A DNA stretch of 64,000 nucleotides, taken from contig CAVNZM010000008.1 in the NCBI GenBank assembly GCA_963693365.1, forward strand, positions 9,238,001 through 9,302,000. The letters are read 5' to 3'. The position numbers were made by a program, and so were the translations under genes. This stretch comes from Amoebidium appalachense. Lineage: Eukaryota; Ichthyosporea. Position 1 is the first letter of the stretch. Every line of letters begins with the position of its first letter. Of this stretch, positions 12,288 through 39,569 are shown one piece after another. Under the pieces are notes generated by a model. It saw only the letters and a list, made by a program, of their open reading frames with translations. It did no database searches and was not told the origin of the DNA.

Positions 12288-13850
12288 ATGGCTCCAAGGT
12301 AGGTTTGCTAGTTAGAACAGCGTTGTTAGGCTGGATATATCGTTGTTAGCCTGTTGTTAGAATGTGCTGTATGGTTGGATCCCTGGACAAGGAGGTTTTT
12401 ATAGTTGGGGGCCTTCTTCAGATGTCCATGTCCAGGAGTCTTAAACAGCTGTGTCCGCTTGACTTGTTGATATGGGTGTTAGCCTATGATACATGTCGTT
12501 GGAATATGGTCGTGGTGTGAGTTTTGCATGCACTGGCAGTTTCTGTTGCTCGAACCCTTCTAAGACCCTCTCCCTCTCAGCTTGGTCACGAAGAACCGCA
12601 AGCTTCTCAAGTTTGTCGACCGCGCTCAGAAGCTCTGCAAGCCCAAGGATGTAAGTGTTGTGTATGCTTGTTCGGATCTGGGGCGTGTGTATTGTTGGCC
12701 ACGTTGATGCCCTGGCTGTTGGTTTGAAAAATGAAGTTCTTACCTCAAGGAGGGAGTGGGCAGCTGTTAGAGACGGGGCATATTTTGGGAGAAAGCTAGT
12801 TAAAGAAGTGGCAAGAGCATGCTGGGAGCTGAAGCTGGAGGGAGGACAAAATCCAAGGGGAACAGACGGGTTTTCATTGTGTTATCAGTGGGGAGAGGAT
12901 GTGATGCCTTTTTTAATTCCTTGATACGAAACGGTAGCTCAGCAGGAAATGGGATGGGGGGTTTTGAGAGGGGGGGGGGGGGGGGGGAGGAGAGAGGTTG
13001 GGGCTATGGATTCTTCTTGCGTTCCTGCAGTTGATGTCAGGATGCCTGAAGCCATGGTCAAGATTTCACACTGAATGATAATGTTCCACGAAACCGAGAT
13101 GTTGTACGGAGCAGAGTAGACAGGGGAGGGTAGGGAATTGAATATTATCCAGACCTCTGAACACATCTCGGTTAAGGTTGTGTAAGGGGAAAGGAACGTG
13201 GTGATAGTTACGTTTCTTTCGTTTTGTGGGGTTGGGGGTGAAGGGGGGGGGGGGGGGGGGGAGCAGGGCTCTTACATGGCTCTTGGTGTGTGTTCGTGTG
13301 TGTTTGGTGGTGGGGGGGGGAAAGGGGGGGGGCAGGTCAGTGGTTTTTTTATCACACGTATTGTTCACTGACAATGACCGGTGTAGGTTTTCTGGGTGGA
13401 GGGAACCGAGGAGGAATACAACAAGCTGTGCCAGGTGCTTGTAGATGCTGGCACCTTCACCAAGCTGAACGAGGCCAAGCGCCCCAACAGCTACCTGGCA
13501 AGGTCCGACCCCAAGGATGTCGCGCGTGTCGAGAGCCGTACCTTCATCTGCACCACCTACAAGGGGGATGCGGGCCCGACAAACAACTGGCGTGACCCCG
13601 ATGAGATGAAGGAGGATCTTATGCCCCTGTTCGATGGATGCATGGCTGGCCGGACCATGTACGTTATCCCCTTCTCTATGGGGCCCGTTGGTTCACCCTA
13701 CTCCAAGTACGGTGTGGAGATTACCGATTCTGCCTACGTCGTTGTGAACATGTACATCATGGCTCGTATCGGTATGTAACTTTGATACCACCTTGCCTAG
13801 TTTAGTCGACAAATGCTGCTATGAATTAGCCCACGCTGCCCCCCCTTCCC

Positions 13851-13887
<37 letters not shown>

Positions 13888-16800
13888 AACAAAAACAAAA
13901 ACAAAGAAAACCAACATCTGCCGGCCCATTTTTATCCTTCTACTGGTTTCCAAGAACATGTAATTCATGATGTTGGTTTGGGCTCTTCCCACTTCCCAAC
14001 CTCCTTGGTGTCTCCCACATTATGCTGTTCCCTCTGCTGGGGATAAGAAATGCTACAGCCCTCCCTTCTCCTGCCCCTCTGCCCTTCTGCCCTTCCCACG
14101 GCCACCACCCATCCCCTCCGTAATGATAGTTTCCTCCTCCCCCCCCCCCCCCCCCCCGCCTCCCCCTCCTTCCTCATTCCCCACCCGCAAAAATATCCCG
14201 CTCCCCAAAGCCCTTCTTACCCTTCCCCCCCCCCCCCCCCCTCCCCCGCCTCGTCCTTCCGCTTTCCGCTGTCGCCTTGCAGTGGTTAGCATGCAAGCTT
14301 GAATGTTGTTACAAAGGGATGGGTTATGATGCATTGTTGGTTGACTTCCTCTTTTCCTGCAGGCCAAAAGGTCCTCGACGTTGTTGGCAAGGGTGACTTC
14401 CTTGAGTGCTTGCACTCTGTGGGCGCACCCCTGCAGCCTGGCCAGAAGGATGTTCCTTGGCCATGCAACGAGAACAAGTACATCTGCCACTTCCCCGAGG
14501 ACCCAGCTGTGTGGTCTTTCGGCAGCGGCTACGGCGGCAACGCTCTTCTGGGCAAGAAGTGCTACGCACTGCGCATTGCCTCCGTGCAGGGCCGTAAGGA
14601 GGGCTGGATGGCCGAGCACTGCCTCATCCTCGGGCTGACATCGCCGGAGGGCAAGAAGCACTACGTGGCTGCCGGTTTCCCCAGCGCCTGCGGCAAGACC
14701 AACCTGGCCATGTTGGTGCCCACCTTGGCCGGCTGGACGGTCAAGTGTGTCGGTGACGACATTGCCTGGATGCACATCGGCAAGGACGGCAAGCTCCGTG
14801 CCATCAACCCCGAGGCCGGCTTCTTCGGTGTCGCCCCCGGCACCAACTACCATAGCAACCAGTCTGCCATGCGCACCATGGAGAGGAACTCCATCTTCAC
14901 CAACGTGGCACTCACCCCCGACGGTGATGTGTGGTGGGAGGGTATGACCAAGGAGCCCCCCGCAGAGTGCATCGACTGGACCGGCCAGAAGTGGACTCCC
15001 GGCTGTGGTCGCCTGACGTCGCATCCTAACTCCCGCTACACCACCCCTGCCTACCAGTGCCCTGTCATTGACGAGCAGTGGGAGGACCCCGAGGGTGTCC
15101 CCATCGACGCCATCATCTTTGGTGGCCGCCGCTCTGACACAGTCCCTCTCGTCACCCAGGCCTACGACTGGAACCACGGTTGCTTCCTTGGGTCCATTTG
15201 CTCGTCCGAGCAGACTGCTGCTGCCGAGGGCAAGGTCGGCACCCTCCGCATTGACCCCTTCGCCATGCTGCCCTTCTGTGGCTACAACATGGGCGACTAC
15301 TTCCAGCACTGGATCGACATGGGCAAGAAGCTCGCCAAGAACGCGCCCAAGATCTTCTACGTCAACTGGTTCCGCAAGGACGAGAACGGCAAGTTCATGT
15401 GGCCCGGCTTCGGTGAGAACTCCCGTGTGCTCAAGTGGGTGTGCGAGCGTGTGGAGGGTACCGGCAAAGCCAAGCGCACCCCACTCGGCTTCCTGCCTCC
15501 CGTTGACGGCATTGATGTGAGGTCACTCGACATCAGCCCGGCTACCATGGAGAAGCTCTTGGCCGTCGACCCCGAGCGCTCACTTCAGGACATTGCCCAG
15601 TTCCGTGAGCATCTGGAGCGGTTCTCTAAGCGCCTGCCCAAGGAGATTCTGCACGAGTTCACTGCCCAGCAGGAACGCCTACACTGTGCTGTCACCAAGA
15701 TCCCCACCAAGAACGAGAAGCTCATCTCGTGGGTGAACGAGATGAAGGAGAAGCTGCAGCCCGACCACGTCTACTGGTGCGACGGCAGTGAGGAGGAGTA
15801 CAAGCTGATGTGCGACATCTTAGTCGAGGCCGGCACATTCACCCGCCTCAACAAGAAGCTGCGGCCCAACTGCTTCCTCGCACGCTCCGATCCAGCCGAT
15901 GTGGCCCGTGTGGAGAAGCAGACATTCATCTGCTCCAAGAGCAAGGAGGATGCCGGCCCAACCAACAACTGGTGCGAACCCGAGGAGATGAAGAAGCAGC
16001 TCTGGGAGCTCTTCACCGGCTGCATGAAGGGCCGCACCATGTTCGTGATTCCCTTCTCCATGGGCCCGATCGGCTCCCCCTACTCCAAGTACGGTGTGGA
16101 GGTCACGGATTCCGCCTATGTTGTTGCCAACATGTACATCATGGCTCGCATCGGTAAGATTCATTTTAACAAACACGTGTATTGGCTTTGAATGCATGAA
16201 ACCATCTTCAGTACACACTTTACACCTGCAAAGCAAGCAATCGTCACTCATGCAACAATCACGGGCGCAAGCAAGCGCTATAAGCAAGCACCTCCTATGC
16301 ATGCAGATGTGGCCCCTTCATTCAGATTGCATGCAGAATACAAGCACATACCACACACTGCAAATCGTTTGCAAAATGCATACAACACATTGCAAATCGT
16401 TTGCAAAATGCATACCACACATGTCGATTTCAACAAGAACAGCCTGATCGACAAGTACAATATGGGAACCAAACTGTTGAAATCGACAATTGCAATATGG
16501 GAACCAAACATATCTGGATCATATGCACAAGACAAAATCAGGTGCATGCACAACAGTACACAGGGGTACTCACACATTTAACTGTGCACGTTTGTTATGG
16601 ATGCACGAAACATGATGCTGCTAAGAGAACTGACCATGTTTCATAGAACACTTTAAGGACCTCTGTACACTTTAATGTTTAGTGGCGCACTAAATGTACA
16701 CTTTAATGTTTAGTGGCGCACTAAACATTAAAGATATGTTGCCCCCCCCCCCCCCCCCCTCCCCCCCATCCATCCATCCATCCATCCATCCATCCACCCT

Positions 16801-19469
16801 TTTTCCCCGGGCGTGCCCCTTCTCCACACACATGCACCACCACTGCCTCCCTTCCACACACACCCTCCCCTCCTAATTCTATAATTAGAACGGTCTTCGA
16901 TCATGAACTAACGGAGGCCATGGTGGCTTGGGTTTCAGGTTTCGATGTGCTCAGGGCTATTGGTGACAAGGGCGAGTTTGTGCCCTGCCTGCACTCCGTC
17001 GGTGCCCCTCTGGTTGACGGTCAGAAGGATGTGCCTTGGCCGTGCAATGCCGCCAACAAGTACATCTGCCACTTCCCCGACGACCCCGTGCCATCCATCA
17101 TGTCCTACGGCAGTGGCTACGGTGGCAACGCCCTGCTGGGCAAGAAGTGCTTTGCCCTGCGCATTGCGTCCGTGCAGGGCCGCAAGGAGGGCTGGATGGC
17201 CGAGCACTGCCTCATCCTTGGCCTCACCTCCCCGGAGGGCAAGACCCACTATGTGGCTGCCGGTTTCCCCAGCGCCTGCGGCAAGACCAACTTGGCCATG
17301 CTTATCCCCACGCTTCCCGGCTGGACTGTGCGCTGCGTCGGTGACGACATTGCCTGGATGCACATCGGCAAGGACGGCAAGCTTCGTGCCATCAACCCCG
17401 AGGCCGGCTTCTTCGGTGTCGCTCCCGGCACCAACTACAGCAGCAACCAGTCGGCCATGGACACCATGCAGGAGAACTCCATCTTCACCAACGTGGGCCT
17501 GACCCCCGAGGGTGATGTGTGGTGGGAGGGCATGACCAAGGAGCCCCCCGCAGAGCTGATTGACTGGACTGGTCAGCAGTGGGCTCCTGGCTGTGGCCGA
17601 TTGGCTGCCCATCCCAATGCCCGCTACACTGTGCCTGCCAAACAGTGCCCCGTCATCGATCCCAACTGGGAGAGCCCGGAGGGTGTCCCAATTGAGGCCA
17701 TCATCTTCGGCGGTCGCCGCTCGGCTGTTGTTCCTCTCGTCACCCAGGCCTTCGACTGGAAGCACGGTGTCTTCCTGGGCTCCATCTGTTCGTCCGAACA
17801 GACTGCTGCTGCTGAGGGCAAGGTTGGTGCTCTCCGCATCGACCCCTTTGCCATGTTGCCCTTCTGCGGCTACAACATGGGTGACTACTTCCAGCACTGG
17901 CTCGACATGGGCAAGAAGCTGGGCAAGAACGCGCCCAAGATCTTCTACGTCAACTGGTTCCGCAAGGACGAGAACGGCAAGTTCATGTGGCCCGGCTTCG
18001 GCGAGAACTCGCGCGTGCTCAAGTGGATCTGCGAACGTGTTCAGGGTGCCGGCAAGGCCCGGACCACCCCTCTGGGTTACCTTCCCACGGTTGATGGGCT
18101 CGACCTCAAGGGTCTTGAACTGCCCAAGTCGACAGTTGAGAAGCTGCTGACTGTAGATGCTGAACGCTGGCTGGATGAGGCCTCCCAGTACCGCCAGCAC
18201 TTCAAGCAGTTCGGCATGGAGCATCTGCCCCAGGAGCTGGCCGACCAGTTCACCGACCAGGAGGAGCGCCTGCACTTTGCCGTCACCAAGATCCCCACCA
18301 ACAACAAGAAGCTCATTGCCTGGGTGGAGGAGATGAAGCAGAAGCTGCAGCCCGACCACGTTTACTGGTGCGACGGCAGCGAGGAGGAGTACAACCTCAT
18401 GTGTGATCTGCTGGTGCGCTCCGGCACCTTCACCAAGCTCAACGAGGCCAAGCGCCCCAACTCCTACCTGGCCCGCTCTGACCCCGGTGATGTGGCGCGT
18501 GTGGAGAAGCAGACATTCATCTGTTCCAAGAACAAGGAGGATGCCGGCCCAACCAACAACTGGTGCGAGCCCGAGGAGATGAAGAAGAAGCTCTGGGAGC
18601 TCTTCACCGGCTGCATGAAGGGCCGCACGATGTTCGTGATCCCCTTCTCCATGGGCCCTGTAGGCTCCCTCTACTCCAAGTACGGCGTGGAGATCACCGA
18701 CTCGCCCTATGTGGTGGCCAACATGCACATCATGGCCCGGGTTGGTAAGTCAACCACACTTTCTCGGTTTGTACATTCAACATCATTAGAAATATCAAGA
18801 TTGCATGCTATAGGACATTCACACGCACACTCACCCATGCTTGTATTTCTGGAAAACCTTTTCTCATCGTCTTGAATTGACCCCATTTGTTTTGAATTGA
18901 CCCCATTTGTTTGAGGCTCTCTCTCTCCTTTCCCCCCCCCCCCCCCCCCTTTCCACCCCCTTTCCACCCCCCCCCCCCCCCCTGGACCGCCCAAGTTCAG
19001 TTGATGCTGCTGTTTGAGTTGGAGCGTCGTATATACGCGGGCTAAGGGGTCGAAACTCAGACGCAATTGATGACTTGGGTCCTCCCTGAGCATGGGCTCT
19101 GCTTATGACGCATACTGTGCACATGGCTGATGTTGCATACTTGAATGTTTGCCTTTGCATGTGTCCTGCACCATGCTTCTCGTCATGTATGTGTACTTCG
19201 TACCGTGTTCCGCATTCAACCCCCCCCCCCCCCCCCCCCCCCAAAGCCTCCACGCGCCCACATACTTGCACGCACTCGCACTCACACCGCCACCGCGCAC
19301 ACACACACACCACACACCACACAAAGCTCTTTTCCAGCAAGCACACAACTGCTTTACTTCCCGATCAGAAGAATGGTGCCTTTTAGCAAGCACATGGGCA
19401 TGGACACCATCCACCTTCTCACAAGCTCATCCATACCACCAAAGCTGCTGTTTATGCCTTTCTAGTTTA

Positions 19470-19506
<37 letters not shown>

Positions 19507-20923
19507 TGTCTGCCCGTCGAGCTTTTGGGCCTGGACCCCTGCGTATTTTTTCTGTAGCTAACGCCCGTGCTCTCTTCCAGGCTTCCCCGTGCTGAAGGCT
19601 CTGGGCGATGGTGAGTTCGTGCCCTGCCTGCACTCCGTTGGTGCCCCTCTGGCCCCCGGCCAGAAGGATGTGCCTTGGCCGTGCAATGCCACCAACAAGT
19701 ACATCTGCCACTTTCCCGACGACCCCGTGCCATCCATCATGTCCTACGGCAGTGGCTACGGTGGCAACGCCCTGCTGGGCAAGAAGTGCTTTGCCCTGCG
19801 CATTGCGTCCGTGCAGGGCCGCAAGGAGGGCTGGATGGCCGAGCACTGTCTCATCCTGGGCCTCACGTCCCCCCAGGGCAAGACCCACTATGTGGCTGCC
19901 GGCTTCCCCAGCGCCTGCGGCAAGACCAACCTGGCCATGCTTATCCCTACCCTTACCGGCTGGAAGGTGCGCTGTGTCGGTGACGACATTGCCTGGATGC
20001 ACATCGGCAAGGACGGCAAGCTCCATGCCATCAACCCCGAGGCCGGCTTCTTCGGTGTCGCCCCTGGCACCAACCAGCACAGCAACAAGTCCGCCATGCG
20101 CACCATGGAGAAGAACACTATCTTCACCAACGTGGCCCTCACCCCCGACGGTGACGTGTGGTGGGAGGGTATGACCAAGGAGCCCCCCGCAGAGTGCATC
20201 GACTGGACCGGCCAGCAGTGGACTCCCGGCTGTGGTCGCCTGACCTCGCACCCCAACGCCCGCTACACCACCCCGGCCAAGCAGTGCCCTACCATCGATC
20301 CCAACTGGGAGAGCCCTGAGGGTGTTCCCATTGAAGCCATCATCTTCGGTGGTCGCCGCTCCACCACCATCCCCCTGGTCACTGAGGCCTTTGACTGGAC
20401 CCACGGTGTGTACCTCGGCTCTGTGTGCTCCTCCGAGCAGACTGCCGCTGCCGCTGAAGCCAAGGTCGGCGCCCTCCGCATCGACCCCTTCGCGATGATC
20501 CCGTTCTGCGGCTACAACATGGGCAACTACTTCCAGCACTGGCTCGATATGGGCAAGAAGCTGGGTGAGAACGCGCCCAAGATCTTCTATGTCAACTGGT
20601 TCCGCAAGGACGAGAACGGCAAGTTCATGTGGCCAGGATATGGTGAGAACTCACGCGTGCTCAAGTGGGTGTGCGAGCGTGTGGAGGGTACCGGCCACGC
20701 TGTTGAGACCACCGTTGGCCGGGTGCCTGCTGCCTCAGACCTCGACGTGCGCGGTCTGGAGGGTGTTGATGCCGCCACGGTTGAGAAGCTGGTGGCGGTT
20801 GACAAGGCGGCGTACCTGAAGGATATCTCCCAGTTCAAGGAGCACTTTGCCACGTTCGGCGACAAGTGCCCCAAGGAACTCAAGGAGGTTCTGACCAAGA
20901 TCGAGGCCGGCCTCAACGCATAA
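12288..20923 (+). CDS. Triple-domain GTP-type phosphoenolpyruvate carboxykinase polyprotein (complete)
   Basis: Six exons: 12288-12298, 12581-12650, 13387-13771, 14363-16153, 16939-18744 and 19581-20923 (stop TAA). They sum to 5,406 nt, or 1,801 residues. All introns are GT-AG; those after exons 3, 4 and 5 are phase 1 at the same codon (MARIG or MARVG). Three PEPCK domains of about 600 residues lie in tandem, roughly 1-600, 600-1203 and 1204-1801. Each has the N-lobe ARSDP.DVARVE motif, [22 protein letters not shown] (Mn-ligand His), P-loop [11 protein letters not shown] (reactive Cys at about 265, 866 and 1467), GDDIAWM and [11 protein letters not shown] with GENSRVLKW. Known catalytic residues therefore look intact in all three. 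Linkers ([28 protein letters not shown]) resemble the exon-2 N terminus ([13 protein letters not shown]), so each repeat carries its own N-terminal helix. No targeting peptide is visible, so a cytosolic location is likely. Exon joins are inferred from frame and consensus. Confidence 0.92.
12651..14362 (+). repeat. Introns 2 and 3 of the plus-strand PEPCK gene
   Basis: Intron 2 (12651-13386) contains G tracts at 12970-12988, 13242-13261 and 13312-13332. Intron 3 (13772-14362) contains a C run joined to A-rich (AAAAAC)n at 13841-13905 and C tracts at 14138-14157 and 14226-14242. No additional exon is seen. Confidence 0.65.
16154..16938 (+). repeat. Intron 4 of the plus-strand PEPCK gene: short tandem repeats
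   Basis: Around 16347-16413, a block of about 33 bp containing GCAAATCGTTTGCAAAATGC is present twice. Around 16460-16510, a CAATATGGGAACCAAAC block is present twice. The hairpin repeat at 16664-16733 follows, then a C run at 16742-16767 and (CCAT)n at about 16768-16798. No exon is seen. Confidence 0.7.
16664..16733 (+). repeat. 31-bp tandem repeat ending in a perfect 15-bp hairpin (PEPCK intron 4)
   Basis: Two adjacent 31-bp units begin TGTACACTTTAATG and end GCGCACTAAA (16664-16694 and 16695-16725). The second unit plus flank forms an inverted repeat: CTTTAATGTTTAGTG at 16701-16715 pairs with 16719-16733 across a 3-nt loop. Confidence 0.85.
18745..19580 (+). repeat. Intron 5 of the plus-strand PEPCK gene, with dispersed-repeat copy
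   Basis: Contains a short duplication of TTGAATTGACCCCATTTGT (about 18872-18910), C tracts at 18932-18949 and 18967-18982, a copy of the dispersed repeat (19080-19220), a C run at 19220-19242, CA-rich sequence to 19325 and a C35 run at 19471-19505. No exon is seen. Confidence 0.7.
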
Positions 20924-21222
20924 ACCGCACGTCGTGTGGGCGGTAGCTGCAGGTGTTTGAAGGTGTGTATTTGGAAACACCTGTTTTGGTATATGATGTG
21001 TGATAGTCGTTGCTGGGCTTCGACGTCTTCTCGTCAAAATGACCTGCCTGTTGTATATACATACATTTCATACCAAAGTTTTTGCAAGTAGCAGATATAT
21101 GCCTATATATCTATCTTTTATCTAGATAATGATTTTGCGTCAGTCAGTGATCTGGCGCCATGATTGGGTTTCATAGGGGAGAATTCGACTGTGACAGACT
21201 GTGACATGTAGTAGTAATGAGA

Positions 21223-21228
21223 AATAAA
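21223..21228 (+). terminator. Possible polyadenylation signal of the PEPCK polyprotein gene
   Basis: AATAAA lies 300 bp after the stop codon at 20923, in AT-rich unique sequence just before the repeat-rich region begins. No other strong candidate occurs between the stop and the C/CA tracts from 21280. Confidence 0.4.
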
Positions 21229-21269
21229 TATCAAGTTCTTGCGGACTTAATAATGTTTTAAAGCTTCGG

Positions 21270-21790
21270 TGTGCACTTGCCCCCCCCTCCCCCCCTCCCC
21301 CCCCCCACCCTTACACACGAACGCACGCGCGGTTGCATGCCTTCATACATCGTCACACAACACACACGGTTGCATGCAAAGCTACACACACACGTACACA
21401 ACGCACGCACACGCGCAGTTGCATGCCATGTCTTCGTGCACACACACCCACACATGGTTGCATGTCTTCATACACAAACACACATTCGAGAGAACACGCA
21501 CACACAGGGTTTCGTGCACACACACCCACACATGGTTGCATGTCTTCATACACAAACACACATTCGAGAGAGCACGCACACACAGGGTTTCATATAGTCA
21601 TACACGAACATGCACACACAAACACACAAACAATGCATGTAGTCTTACACGCACTCACTGTTGCATGTCTTCATACAATACACACATTGTATACATACAT
21701 ACACAGACACATACGCAAGACACGCAACCGAGCGCGCATGCGCATGTGACTGTGTACGACCATGTATACAGACATGCTGCATGTTCATAC
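21270..21790. repeat. CA-rich region with tandem units of about 76 bp
   Basis: The stretch 21430-21590 holds two near-identical units containing CCCACACATGGTTGCATGTC and CACATTCGAGAGA(A/G)CACGC. Flanking sequence is degenerate CA/TG-rich DNA with recurrent TTGCATG(C/T)(C/A)TTCATACA. Confidence 0.8.
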
Positions 21791-21824
21791 ATCGTAATTT
21801 CATAAATCGTACGTAATGTGTAAA

Positions 21825-22560
21825 CCCCCCACCCAACAACTTGCCCGTTCCCCAGAGCACAAACACACACATGCACACACACACACACACACACACGAAC
21901 ACAGACACACAGTCTTCCTGTTCAAGCTTGTGTGTTTGTGGACCGTTATGTGCGTTTGGACCGTTATGTGTCCTCCCTTCCCCCCCCCCCCCCCCCCCCC
22001 CCCAAACCCCCAAAAAAGCACATATATACACACACCTACCCAGCGACCCCTTCCCCTGACCTCAATCATACAGACGCACACGTCTTCATGCATCGTTGTG
22101 TAACTCCCACCCCCCATCCACCCATCCATATATGCAGACACACACACACACACAGAACACAGACACACAGTCTTCCTGTTCAAGCTTGTGTGTTTGTGGA
22201 CCGTTATGTGTCCTCCCTCCTCTCCTCCCCCCTTCCCCCCCTTCTCAAGCACACGTGACATACACACACATACCCAACCACCCCTTCCCCTGAGCGTAAT
22301 CACACAGACACATTTTTTAATGCATCGTTGTGTAACTCCCACCCCCACCCACCCATCCATACATTCACCCCTTCCAGGAGTACGAACACAGACATGCACA
22401 CACGCACAGTCCTTCGTGTTGAGCCATGCAGCATTACGTGGTGCAATCCCCCCCCCCCCCCCCCCCCCCCCCCCTCCCCCCCCCCCCCTCCCCCCCACAT
22501 GTACACACACACATACACACACATCCTTCCCCGGGAGCACACACACACACAGAGTCACTG
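21825..22560. repeat. Tandem repeat with units of about 235 bp
   Basis: Blocks recur in the same order: ACAGTCTTCCTGTTCAAGC then TGTGTTTGTGGACCGTTATG (about 21910 and 22168), then TGCATCGTTGTGTAACTCCC (about 22090 and 22321), then (CCAT)-rich and CA-rich stretches. A third, partial unit runs to a C-rich tract at 22450-22497. Confidence 0.75.
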
Positions 22561-23280
22561 TGTGAGTGATGACTGGGATAAAGTGTTGCCACGGTCTTTT
22601 ATCGATACAAAGAATCATTAGGAAGTCCATTGCAATTGGTCCAATGTCATACACGACCACCAAGATGTCGACATCAGAGGACGTACATGCTTTCACTATG
22701 CATGTACAGAAGCGGTTACCCATTGGTTGCCCAACATATACACTACATATTGAAACATCTAATGGGTGCACATATGCACAGAATCAAAGCAATTATGAAC
22801 ATATTGCGGCAAATAACTGCATATGCCACACCATTTGGCTTGCTTTAGTACATTACCAACATTGACATCAAATAAACAACTGAAGTGGTATACACCCCTT
22901 TATGGTGGTAACAACATATTCATATGGTGTACACACCCCGAGATTGTGAATGAATCTTACACACCACGTTTTCATGCCATTACACAATAAGCCGAAAAAC
23001 ATTCAACGAAACTTTCATGGTTACTCATTCGAAAAGTCACACTTGCTTTACAGAATCCCGCCTACCACCCACCCCCACTGAAAAAAACCCCCACCCATCC
23101 CCACAAAAACACACAACCACGCTGGAACCATAACACAATAGAAAAACACGAAAAGATGAAGCACAAAACCACTAGTATACATCTACAAAGGACTATTCTA
23201 CTGCTGCAACAAGAAGCAGCAAGTTACAGAACTACTCTTTACACAATTACGCTGAACATTCGCATATTCCAATCATTTGC
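22561..23280. other. Unique intergenic sequence
   Basis: About 700 bp free of simple repeats. Open frames of 90-100 codons exist on both strands at 22566-22865, but neither shows a recognisable motif, signal or splice partner, so neither is called. Confidence 0.4.
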
Positions 23281-23523
23281 CCCCCCCCCCCCCCCCCCCC
23301 CCCCCCCGGGTCCATTTTCTCTCCCACATGTATCAAGCACGCAATGTCTCAGGCTCCGGGGTCCAAAGTGCAACTGGCCACATGAGTGCAAGGGGGGTGC
23401 GGAGAGGTAGATGACGGGGGGGAATAGAGAGACACGTCTCCTTGGGACAGGAGAGGGAGCCGTAGGCAGCAAGGGCGGCATGGTAGCTGCGCCAGGCCTG
23501 CTGGGCACGCTCGGGGGTTGTTG

Positions 23524-23621
<98 letters not shown>

Positions 23622-23697
23622 GTGTGTGAGGGTGTGTGTGTGTGTCCGGCGGGTAGGGGGGGGGGGTGGGGGGGGGGCGGGAGGGAAGGGGGGTTGT

Positions 23698-23766
<69 letters not shown>

Positions 23767-23839
23767 GTGTGTGAGGGTGTGTGTGTGTGTCCGGCGGGTA
23801 GGGGGGGGGGGGGGGGGGGCGGGAGGGAAGGGGGGTTGT

Positions 23840-23934
<95 letters not shown>

Positions 23935-23984
23935 CGTGCGTGTGTGAGGGTATGTGTTAGGAATGCTCTTGGGTTCCCCGGGGG

Positions 23985-24017
<33 letters not shown>

Positions 24018-24040
24018 CCCAGTGCAAAGGGATAACATGT
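23280..24040. repeat. C27 run, then minisatellite built of (TG)n and G-rich units
   Basis: C run at 23280-23306. From 23525 to 23935, long (TG)n arrays alternate with a G-rich block (GTCCGGCGGGTAGGGGG followed by GGGAGGGAAGGGGGGTTG). That block occurs twice, giving units of about 160 bp. A G run of about 34 nt lies at 23981-24014. Confidence 0.85.
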
Positions 24041-24117
24041 GGGGATATGTATTCCGGATAGGCATACCTAATATTAGCTATGATCGTCTATCGAGGGAAT
24101 ATTTAATGCAGGCACAC

Positions 24118-39477
<15,360 letters not shown>

Positions 39478-39560
39478 AGAATCAGCGACATGAAACGTTG
39501 TTTGCTGTTTCGTTACGTTACTACCCGTTTCTCCCGCTTCCTACGGGGATTATTCAGCTT

Positions 39561-39568
39561 TTTTTATA
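39561..39568 (-). promoter_or_regulatory. TATA box of the lyase-fusion gene
   Basis: TATAAAAA on the minus strand lies about 85 bp upstream of the start codon at 39477, placing transcription start near 39530. Confidence 0.5.
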
Positions 39569-39569
39569 G

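Noticed and set aside
16760-16800. (CCAT)n array considered as a telomere-like or CRISPR-like repeat
   Set aside because: Simple tetranucleotide slippage within an intron; no spacers and no telomeric unit.
14053-20539. Long open frames antisense to the plus-strand PEPCK gene (418, 597 and 370 codons), and similar ones opposite the minus-strand copy
   Set aside because: They mirror highly conserved GC-biased PEPCK exons, have no recognisable motifs, and recur only because the sense sequence is repeated.
22566-22865. 99-codon plus-strand frame and overlapping minus-strand frame
   Set aside because: Both strands are open, with no motif, signal peptide or splice partner; likely chance in unique DNA.
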